Part shown: positions 57,079-64,000 of the stretch, piece after piece | How the letters are laid out: each line of letters begins with the position of its first letter | Numbering within the stretch: the first letter of the stretch is position 1 | Assembly: GCA_026874595.1 (NCBI GenBank) | Contig: CM049322.1 | Location: forward strand, 24,465,400 to 24,529,399 | DNA length: 64,000 nucleotides | From: Sipunculus nudus | Lineage: Eukaryota > Annelida > Sipuncula > Golfingiida > Sipunculidae | Direction of reading: 5' to 3' | Program-made: the position numbers and the translations under genes | Notes under the pieces: model-generated | What the model saw: the letters and a program-made list of their open reading frames with translations, nothing else | What the model was told of the DNA's origin: nothing | Databases searched by the model: none

Positions 57079-57318
57079 ATGGACAACAAAATTCAAGAAA
57101 ATCAAACTCAAAAACATCTTATTGACACCAAATTTGGTCCAAAACATCTTAAAAAGACAAAACAAATCGAAAAACAACTACCAGAAGATCTCATAAATTT
57201 CAGTCATCATAAAAATTCTGATTTACTAATTCCAAGTCTTTCCATAAATGGTAGTGGAACACAAATTGAGGGCAATATCATAAGTGTAACAGTGAACGGA
57301 TGCAAAGTCCCTGCTTAG
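57079..57318 (+). pseudogene. Protease leader, frame broken before the active site
   Basis: Continues the gag frame after its TAG for about 80 codons. It is Lys/Gln/Asn rich, then SLSINGSGTQIEGNIISVTV, a typical strand before a retropepsin active site. It stops at 57316-57318 just where the active-site segment continues in the next frame, so a single-base length change near 57310 breaks it. Confidence 0.75.
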
Positions 57319-57524
57319 TTGACACAGGAGCTTCCATATCATGTCTTTCTAAATCTACCTTCGTGTCACTGGACTTACAAGATGTAACAACTTTAGAACA
57401 ATCCAAATTAAAATTTGTCAAAGGCGTTGGTGGCCACAAAATCACAGTAAGTGGGAAAATTCAAGTAAAGCTGCAAATAAGTAATTCTGTAATCCATCAT
57501 ACATTTTTATACTGGATAAAATGA
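57300..57524 (+). pseudogene. Aspartic protease segment
   Basis: Contains LVDTGASISCLSKSTF, the D-T-G-A active site of retroviral-type aspartic proteases, followed by KGVGGHKITVSGKIQVKLQI, the flap region. The frame ends at 57522-57524, and the C-terminal protease motif lies in the following frame. The enzyme would cut the Gag-Pol precursor; this copy is split by two frame changes. Confidence 0.85.
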
Positions 57525-58303
57525 ACCATCAAATTATCCTCGGTTTAGACTTCCTACAAAAACAAAAAGCAAATTTAGATTTCAAAAGGAATACAATAAA
57601 TCTGCAAGGCGGCACTGGCACAGTCAATATTTGCTACTTCGATGAATCTCTGAATGAAGCTCAACCTTTGCATTTATCCTCAAATGCCACACCCCTAAGT
57701 AGATCTGAAATTATTACAGCAGTAACTTTACCAAAATCAGTACAAAATCCAACCTTAGGCCAAGTTATTCCATATTCAAAATTGTGCCAAAATATGGCTG
57801 TTTTCGCAGCCAACAGTATTGATGAGATCAATGACAGAACAACAATGATCAGATTCATTAATCTGACCAACAAACCAGTCAAATTGAAAAAAGGTGCAAA
57901 AGTAGCAACATTTCACCCTTGTTCAGAAAATGACATACTAGATGAAAAACCATTGTTTTGTACTCAAAATTGCAAAGAAATCAACAACATTGAAATTCAT
58001 TGCCCAAAAGACAACAAAACTCCCAACTTCAAAACAGATGACCATAAATATTTATCTTTGGCAAAAGATTTAGTGTTCTCATTAGATAATTCAGATTTAA
58101 CAGATTCACAAAAACAAGAACTTCTCATGTTTTTAAGAAAACATAGGGATGTTTTTGCAAAAGATATCACAAAGTTGGGAAAAACAGACATTCATAAACA
58201 CCACATTGATACAGGTGATGCAAAACCTATCAGACTCCCTGCCTTTCGAGCGAATCCAGAGAAAAAGGACGAGATTGAAAAATCAAGTAGATTCATTTCT
58301 TAA
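57521..58303 (+). pseudogene. Protease C-terminus and pol linker
   Basis: Starts MNHQIILGLDFLQKQKANLD, where I-L-G-x-D-F-L is the conserved C-terminal retropepsin motif. A ~200-residue linker follows to the pre-RT motif HKHHIDTGDAKPIRLPAFR. The frame is lost at about 58275 and the RT continues in another frame from there. Confidence 0.85.
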
Positions 58304-59282
58304 TGCAGATCTAATTGAACCTAGTACTTCTGAGTGGCAAGCACCTGTAATTTTAGTAAAGAAAAAAGATGGAAAATATAGATTTATAATAGACTATAGG
58401 AAACTTAATGCAGTCACAAAACCTGTAAGTTATCCCTTACCCAAAATTGAAGACATTTTTGATACTGTTGGACAAAGGAAAGCTAAATTGTTTTCTGTAT
58501 TAGACTTATCATCAGGTTTTTGGCAAGTCCCATTAGATGAACAAACTGCACATAAAACAGCTTTTGTTACACACAATGGTGTCTATCAATGGAAAAGATT
58601 ACCCCAGGGCCTGCAGAATTCACCCTCATCATTTGGCATGGTCATGGCAGAAGTACTCAGAGGAGCAAATTTTAAGCATGCAGTGGTTTATGTTGATGAC
58701 ATTTTGGTTTTCTCAAAAGATTTTGCTGAACATTTATTTAATTTGCAAGACATATTTGGTCGCCTCAGACGAGCCAATTTAAAACTAAAACCTGAAAAAG
58801 GCAAACTAGCAACACCCAAGGTCCGTTATCTAGGTCACATGATTTCAAAGAATGGAGTCGAGATGGAGCAAGCCAAAATGGATGCTGTTGCGAGTTATCC
58901 CATACCAAAGGATTTGAAAGATTTAAGAAGCTATTTAGGTTTATGCAACAACTACAAAAGATTTGTAAAAGACTTCTCTAAAATTGCTGCCCCATTACAT
59001 CAGCTATTACGAAAAGATCAACCTTTCATTTGGGATGAAAAGTGCCAAAACAGTTTTGACCGGCTTAAATCTGCATTACTCTCAAAACCAATAGTTCTGT
59101 CCTATCCTGATTTTGACAGGAAATTTATCCTGTACACTGATGCATCAGATGAATCTATAGGATACATTCTTGGGCAGAAAAACTCCAGAGGTCAAGAACA
59201 GGTTATTGCATATGCAGGGAGAGCTCTTAGGGCATCGGAAAAAAATGGGGAATTACCCACAAGGAAGGTTTGGCAGTTATAG
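58270..59282 (+). CDS. pol: Reverse transcriptase and start of RNase H
   Basis: The frame is open from 58149, but the homologous part begins about 58280. RT motifs in order: IEPSTSEWQAPVILVKKKDG, RFIIDYRKLN, FSVLDLSSGFWQVPLD (first catalytic Asp), RLPQGLQNSPSSF, YVDDILVFS with the catalytic Y-V-D-D at about 58689-58700, and RYLGHMIS. The tether and RNase H start follow, with FILYTDASDESIGYILGQ containing the first RNase H Asp. The frame ends at 59282 after a shift near the A-run at about 59239-59245; RNase H continues in the next frame. It copies element RNA into DNA in virus-like particles. All visible catalytic residues of RT are present. Confidence 0.92.
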
Positions 59283-60652
59283 AAGGAATCAAACATTTTA
59301 AAGTCTATCTCCAATCCAGTAAACCATTTGTGATCTACACTGACCATAAGGCACTTGAATTTCTGAAAAACAGTAAAGATCTCACAAACAGACTAGGTCG
59401 CTGGGCCACCTTCCTCCAAAACTATGATTATAAAATAATAATCTACAAACCAGGTGCTAAGAATGGCAATGCAGACAGTCTTAGTAGAAGATCTTACACA
59501 AATAATCATAGAAATAGTACCATCAGTGAATTAATTCAAAATCTGGAATACTGTGAAAACAATCAAACAGAACCCACCACACATAAGTATGAATATGTTT
59601 TTCAGTATGATGACCAGATCAATGATCATGAGACTAGTTCTACTGAAGTTGATTGTGACGAAAACAATGGCTTGTTACACACACCAAACTTAGCAAAATT
59701 TCAAGCTGAGGATAAGGATTTAGGGCCAATCATAAAATTTCTAAAAGATAAGTATGACCTTCCTGATGATGACAAACAGGCAAAGGCTGTAAGTAGACTT
59801 GCTCAAGACTGTTTTTTGGAAAATGAAACCCTCTTTCATAATTATTACCAAAACGGGAAAGGATATGCAGTTAAACAGCTAGCAGTGCCTAAAAATTTGA
59901 AAGATGACATATTGAGATCATACCATGACTCAATGGCTGGTGGAGGCCACCAAGGCACAGACCGCACATACAGTGCAATACGGGAAAAATACTACTGGCA
60001 TAACATGTACAGTGAAATTCAAGAATATGTCAAGTCATGCCCAACGTGCCAGTTTTCAAAATCTTTCAGGAACAAACCTGCCCCCTTAAAACCATTACCC
60101 CCAGGAGATAAATTCAGTAGGATCCACATGGATATACTGGGACCACTGCCCCAAACTACAGATGGTCACAAATATATTCTAGTTATGGTAGACTCATTTA
60201 CAAAATGGATAGAAGCTCAACCAATGAAAACACAAGAAGCAACTGAGGTAGCTGACACATTTTATAACACCTTTGTCACTCGTTACGGGGCACCAGCTAC
60301 CCTCATTACAGACAGAGCAAAAAACTTCATGTCTAAAGTAATTAAACATCTCTGTAAACTTTTCCAAATTACTAAAGTAGAAACTGCAAGCTATTCCCCA
60401 CAATGTAATGCAATGGTTGAGAGAAACAACAGCACAATTATGAAAACTCTGAAATCTTACATAAATCAGCAACAGAATGACTGGCACAAAAAGCTACAAA
60501 GTGTCATGATGGGCATGAGAGCAGCTCCATCTACAGAGTCCACTAAGTACTCTCCATACTACATGCTGTTCACAAAAGAGATGACTCTGCCCATTGATGT
60601 GGCATTGGCACCACCCAAGGGCATTTCAAAAGATATAGACAAATACCTTTAA
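59270..60652 (+). CDS. pol: RNase H C-terminus and integrase
   Basis: Begins within RNase H (VIYTDHKALEFLKN and RLGRWATFLQNYDYKI are typical). After a linker comes the integrase zinc domain H-x7-H (HDSMAGGGH) with CPTC, then the catalytic core: Asp in HMDILGPLP, Asp in LITDRAKNF, and Glu in NAMVERNN, the last two separated by exactly 35 residues (D,D-35-E). The usual S/T-D-x-G is altered to TDRA. Integrase inserts the DNA copy into the genome. The frame ends with TAA at 60650-60652, and the same frame then continues for 227 codons, so the stop is probably a lesion. Confidence 0.92.
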   Translation: MAVIEGIKHFKVYLQSSKPFVIYTDHKALEFLKNSKDLTNRLGRWATFLQNYDYKIIIYKPGAKNGNADSLSRRSYTNNHRNSTISELIQNLEYCENNQTEPTTHKYEYVFQYDDQINDHETSSTEVDCDENNGLLHTPNLAKFQAEDKDLGPIIKFLKDKYDLPDDDKQAKAVSRLAQDCFLENETLFHNYYQNGKGYAVKQLAVPKNLKDDILRSYHDSMAGGGHQGTDRTYSAIREKYYWHNMYSEIQEYVKSCPTCQFSKSFRNKPAPLKPLPPGDKFSRIHMDILGPLPQTTDGHKYILVMVDSFTKWIEAQPMKTQEATEVADTFYNTFVTRYGAPATLITDRAKNFMSKVIKHLCKLFQITKVETASYSPQCNAMVERNNSTIMKTLKSYINQQQNDWHKKLQSVMMGMRAAPSTESTKYSPYYMLFTKEMTLPIDVALAPPKGISKDIDKYL

Positions 60653-60655
60653 GAA

Positions 60656-61339
60656 ATGGTTGAACAAAATAAATTGGTTAAAAAAATTGCAACTGACAAC
60701 ACTCTAAAGAGTCAAACTAAATACAAGGAACAACATGATAAAAAAGCTACAGGTAATAAATACAATAAAGGTGACCAAGTGTTGCTGAAAAACAATCATA
60801 CGAAAAAAGGACTATCCCCTAAATTAACACCAAAATTTAAGGGTCCTTATCTAATTTTGGATATCACAGATCATGACACATACAAATTGGTCGATAGCAA
60901 AACAGGGAAAGAAAGACCTTCATATGACAATTTTAGAAATTTACGGCCATATAATGACCCTATCACCAGACCAACTAATAAAAGCACTGTGTATGATAAC
61001 ACAAACAAACAAATGACAGATGTACAATCACACCGGGCAGACACTCAGAATTCTGACACAAACAACACAGGTAACACAAACACAAGCACAACTGATAAAA
61101 TCAGCAGTCAAAATGATAAAACGAGTGATATCTCAACTGATGGAACATACCACAAGATTGACAGACTGTTGAAAAGATCAGTGTATAAGGGGAAGGTATT
61201 TTATCTTGTTAAATGGGCCTCCCCCAATCTGAAATCATCTTGGGAATATGAGGAAAATTTACCTCCAATTCTAGTAAAAGAATTTACAATCAATAGGACA
61301 AATTCTGGTAAAAAAAGAAAGGCATACAAAAGAAGGTGA
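60656..61339 (+). CDS. Integrase C-terminus: GPY/F module and chromodomain
   Basis: In frame with the preceding segment after one TAA. Residues ~37-100 form the GPY/F module: GDQVLLKN, FKGPYLILDITDHDTYKLVD, then F-R-N-L-R-P-Y. After a Thr/Asn/Asp-rich linker (about 100-165), residues ~167-215 read as a chromodomain: KIDRLLKRSVYKGKVFYLVK, W-A-S, then SSWEYEENLP, matching the R-x-x-x-G/x-Y-L-V-K-W and W-E-x-x-x-N-L pattern. Chromodomains on integrases are known from chromoviruses, where they direct insertion to marked chromatin. It ends at a natural-looking TGA with a basic tail (KKRKAYKRR). Confidence 0.85.
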   Translation: MVEQNKLVKKIATDNTLKSQTKYKEQHDKKATGNKYNKGDQVLLKNNHTKKGLSPKLTPKFKGPYLILDITDHDTYKLVDSKTGKERPSYDNFRNLRPYNDPITRPTNKSTVYDNTNKQMTDVQSHRADTQNSDTNNTGNTNTSTTDKISSQNDKTSDISTDGTYHKIDRLLKRSVYKGKVFYLVKWASPNLKSSWEYEENLPPILVKEFTINRTNSGKKRKAYKRR

Positions 61340-61619
61340 ATTAGAAAGTAACAGTCTAATTTCAATTGCACCAGGTGCTACGTCTTTTGTTTGTCATACA
61401 CAGCCTATACTCTAATAGTTCTGGTGCATAGCTGAGGTTTTTACATCTCATTTCATGTCATTGCCTTTGATTTTCTCTTTTTATCCATGTCATCTTCAAT
61501 TTCGACATCAAAATTGGATCCAACTTTTTGTCATAATAAAGAACATAATGGAAAAAGTGACATGGATATTTTGATGAAACCACTGGCATTAGCACTCATC
61601 TCCATTATTTCACATCATC
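61340..61619 (+). other. pol-env spacer
   Basis: About 280 nt without a long frame. It contains a pyrimidine-rich tract (61455-61495), so a splice acceptor for a subgenomic env RNA could lie here; candidate AGs near 61554 and 61592 precede the env ATG. Not demonstrated. Confidence 0.35.
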
Positions 61620-63410
61620 ATGCACCCCCTCATAAACCTTAAATTATGCATTCCAGAACGAAAAGAGAGGCATGGACTGTACTTCCTGTTCCAACTGATG
61701 TTTCTCAACCTACTCATGATTTCAAAAGGCAGCGCTAACAAGATTGAACAGAGATTAAATTACGGAGTTCTCTTCAAGCAAGTGGGGATTATTCAAAATT
61801 CTGAACAGTTCTGGAAGCACACCATTGAAATTCCCTTACCTGATGCTTCCAACTTGACCGCATTTGATTTATCATGTGCAAGACTGAATATTAGACCCCC
61901 ACAATGCAAATATATTGACAGAAGACTACTACTCCAGATTGAAGAACTCCATAAATCAACAATTAAATCTTTACTAGACACAACGGATAAGATCTACAAG
62001 ATAATTCCTTCCTCAAACACATTGAAAACGCGCTCTAGGCACCACAGGTCATTGTTACCTTTTATAGGTGATCTAAGCAGAAGCCTCTTTGGCACAGCAA
62101 GCGTTAAAGATGTGGAGACCTTGCAAAGACACATAATGGCATTACAGGCTCAAACAAACAAACTAACACATGCCCTTCAGTCACAACATCATGGTGCCAC
62201 ATCATACATGACAACAGTTAACAAACAGCTTAGTAACATTATGAAAATGGTAGAAACAAACCACAAAGAGATGAATAGATTATCTGACAGTTTTGTTCAA
62301 GCAACTAAAATAAGTAATCTACAGTCAACATTACAGGCCACAGCCATCTCCTATCTTGAAACTTCAATTAATGTGAAACTCAACATACATCAGTTGTTTT
62401 CTGGAATATATGAGTTACTGTCTAACAAACTGTCACCATCCCTTATACCACCATATGCTCTAAAGGAAATATTAAACAAGATCAATGCACATGTTCAAAT
62501 ACATTTCCCAGGATTCTATATTGCAGAAACTCATCTGACATACTATTACACTACCAGGGATGTAATGTATGCAAGACATGAGAACTCTCTTTACATCACC
62601 ATTGACATCCCAATCACATCTTCTTCAGATGTTCTTGATTTGTACCACGTGCTGACGTTCCCAGTTCCGCTTAACAGTTCAACAACTCACGTCTCACAAA
62701 TATCAAATGTACCTCCATATATTGCTATTGGGAAATCCTCTAATATATATTTAGAACTGTCAAAATCACAGTTTCAAAATTGCAAAGGTCAGTTTCTTAA
62801 ACACTGTGACATCTTAAGTGCACCCAAACCTCTATCAGAACCATCATGTGCTAGTGCTGTCTATTTTCAGTCAACAAGCAAAATTAAACAACAATTTGAT
62901 TTCAATTACATACACCATGGTCTAAAATCACAAGTTTTAAATCTAAACAATGGTCAGTTTCTTTTTGCTAATGTCCAGAAAATCACAACAGCTTGTGTAA
63001 AAAACCATGTCTCATCTTCATCAGGTTGCAAATTATGTCTTCTAACTATTCCATGCAAGTGTACAATCATAGTAGATTCTTTCCAAATTTCACCCAAAAT
63101 TTCAAACTGTAACAAAACCTCTAATGCGGTCTTAAAATACTACCCAGTAAATCTAGCCCTGCTGCACAACTTCTTCCCATTACACAAGTTAAAACATATT
63201 TTGGCAGATACTTTATTAAGAGAACCACTGAACTTTTCAGTTCCACAATTTAAGATCTATGATCATAAATTTTCAAAGATCATTGCTAATCAAAAACAAA
63301 CAAAACTTGATCTAGCTCTCATGGCCCAAAATGCCATGCAAAACAATACTATATACCAAGAGCTCTCAGATCTAATATTTGCTGGAGAATGGATTCCTTC
63401 CTCAGATTGA
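61620..63410 (+). CDS. Env-like glycoprotein (F-protein-like), interrupted
   Basis: 596 codons to TGA at 63408-63410. The N-terminus has a basic leader then a hydrophobic core (residues ~19-39), a likely signal peptide. Residues 140-143 are RHHR, a furin-like site, followed directly by SLLPFIGDLSRSLFGTA, a Gly/Leu-rich segment placed like the fusion peptide of baculovirus F and errantivirus Env proteins, then a heptad-rich helix (LQRHIMALQAQTNKL). Cys-rich blocks around residues 390-500 and several N-x-S/T sites fit an ectodomain. No membrane anchor precedes the TGA; the anchor is encoded in the same frame after it. Such proteins allow virus-like particles to enter cells; whether this lineage was infectious is unknown. 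Confidence 0.8.
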   Translation: MHPLINLKLCIPERKERHGLYFLFQLMFLNLLMISKGSANKIEQRLNYGVLFKQVGIIQNSEQFWKHTIEIPLPDASNLTAFDLSCARLNIRPPQCKYIDRRLLLQIEELHKSTIKSLLDTTDKIYKIIPSSNTLKTRSRHHRSLLPFIGDLSRSLFGTASVKDVETLQRHIMALQAQTNKLTHALQSQHHGATSYMTTVNKQLSNIMKMVETNHKEMNRLSDSFVQATKISNLQSTLQATAISYLETSINVKLNIHQLFSGIYELLSNKLSPSLIPPYALKEILNKINAHVQIHFPGFYIAETHLTYYYTTRDVMYARHENSLYITIDIPITSSSDVLDLYHVLTFPVPLNSSTTHVSQISNVPPYIAIGKSSNIYLELSKSQFQNCKGQFLKHCDILSAPKPLSEPSCASAVYFQSTSKIKQQFDFNYIHHGLKSQVLNLNNGQFLFANVQKITTACVKNHVSSSSGCKLCLLTIPCKCTIIVDSFQISPKISNCNKTSNAVLKYYPVNLALLHNFFPLHKLKHILADTLLREPLNFSVPQFKIYDHKFSKIIANQKQTKLDLALMAQNAMQNNTIYQELSDLIFAGEWIPSSD

Positions 63411-63776
63411 TTCTGGACATTAGCCTCTCCATACCTCGCATACATATCTACTATAACCTCTATTTTATCTTTATTTAGTCTACTCTTTTTGAGCTTCAAA
63501 TACAGAAGTATACAAACTACATTAACAGCAATGACTTTAGCTAGGAAAACAAATGCAATTCCAACCATTCATACTATTGACCTGGTATGGAAACCTGAGG
63601 TACAGCCAAGCACACCAAAACCATTCATCTATAATAATTCAAACTCTTGGTACGTTAATGCTACCTTTTTTCTCTCAAGTTCAATAATTGTAATCTTATT
63701 AAGTATACTAATATGGCTAGGCTACAGACTATGTCAAATCAAGACATTTGACCCAACTTTACATATCTATCTCTGA
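63411..63776 (+). pseudogene. Env membrane-anchor region after the stop
   Basis: The env frame remains open from 63411 to TGA at 63774-63776. It carries two hydrophobic segments, YISTITSILSLFSLLFLSF (about 63441-63497) and FFLSSSIIVILLSILIWLGY (about 63666-63725), either of which could span the membrane. This shows the 63408 stop truncates the protein before its anchor. Confidence 0.75.
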
Positions 63777-64000
63777 TGGCAAGCTATGTGTTAAAATTCC
63801 ACTGTTGCAAGTGTCAATGTGTCCTCATATTTGGTTACTGGATAATTTACCAAAAGCAAGACAAATAACTGTAATATCTTCATGGCTAAAAACCTCGGCA
63901 CACATTGAATGGGAACAAAATTGGAAGGCATGTAATGTACTGACTGAACAAAGTGTTGTTGGACCTACGAAAGTGTCTATAAATTTCTTCCAAGCCCTCA
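63772..64000 (+). pseudogene. Env tail in a shifted frame, cut by window end
   Basis: From 63772 another frame stays open to the window edge (76 codons): SDGKLCVKIPLLQVSMCPHI and later WLKTSAHIEWEQNWKACNV. The composition is protein-like and it overlaps the end of the previous frame, so it is probably the continuation of the same protein after a frame change near 63770. Its real end is unknown. Confidence 0.55.

Larger units (their letters stand above)
55229..64000 (+). mobile_element. Ty3/gypsy-type retroelement with chromodomain and env-like gene (truncated by window)
   Basis: Order: LTR, gag, protease, RT, RNase H, integrase, chromodomain, env-like gene. This RT-RH-IN order defines Metaviridae (Ty3/gypsy). 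Breaks in this copy: a stop after gag (57058-57060), frame changes near 57310, 57520, 58275 and 59240, an in-frame stop at 60650-60652 in the integrase part, a stop at 63408-63410 in env and a frame change near 63770. The copy is therefore probably not autonomous, although most domains are intact. The 3' end and target-site duplication lie beyond 64000. Confidence 0.9.

Overview
The window is animal nuclear DNA. It is AT-rich, with GT-AG introns, polyadenylation signals and a long C2H2 zinc-finger array. Intergenic and intronic DNA is built from a few dispersed repeat families, minisatellites and (TA)n tracts. The style of the repeats (short runs such as gtgacctttgacc, palindromic-ended non-autonomous elements, Helitron-like elements with satellite cores) suggests a mollusc, most likely a bivalve. 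That assignment is an inference.

The only cellular gene I can assemble lies on the minus strand from about 32.9 kb down to 4.18 kb. It has seven coding exons: 32854-32083, 18657-18560, 16210-16050, 12846-12779, 7620-7553, 6193-6011 and 5943-4183. Every junction has GT/AG signals, every phase matches, and the total (3111 nt) is divisible by three. The predicted protein of about 1036 residues has a low-complexity N-terminus with 11- and 13-residue repeats, a short coiled-coil-like segment and 19 C-terminal C2H2 fingers, so it is probably a DNA-binding regulator. Its introns and exon edges hold tandem arrays of 81, 28, 54, 63 and 39 bp. Three of these contain splice-site sequences, which is the most unusual feature of the locus.

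Mobile DNA in order: remnants of a dispersed family (A) from the start; a hAT-like element inside the 28-bp array (8742-9634); a LINE 3' remnant (11.7-12.2 kb); a complete 414-bp TRIM whose LTRs carry a tRNA-like unit (20899-21312); a recent 998-bp tandem duplication and a six-fold 16-bp motif (24-27 kb); family B repeats (28.3-32.05 kb); a tRNA-derived SINE-like unit (35.9 kb); a foldback-type element with long inverted repeats (37179-39086); a LINE RT remnant (43 kb); nested inverted-repeat elements (44.5-45.8 kb); a third family B copy split by a family C insertion (47.5-52 kb); and a Helitron-like element with a 180-bp satellite core (53811-55010).

From about 55.23 kb to the window end lies a Ty3/gypsy-type retroelement on the plus strand: 5' LTR, gag with two zinc knuckles, protease, RT, RNase H, integrase with GPY/F module and a C-terminal chromodomain, then an env-like gene. 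It is truncated by the window and carries several frameshifts and stops, so this copy looks inactive. A chromodomain together with an env-like gene is an uncommon combination.
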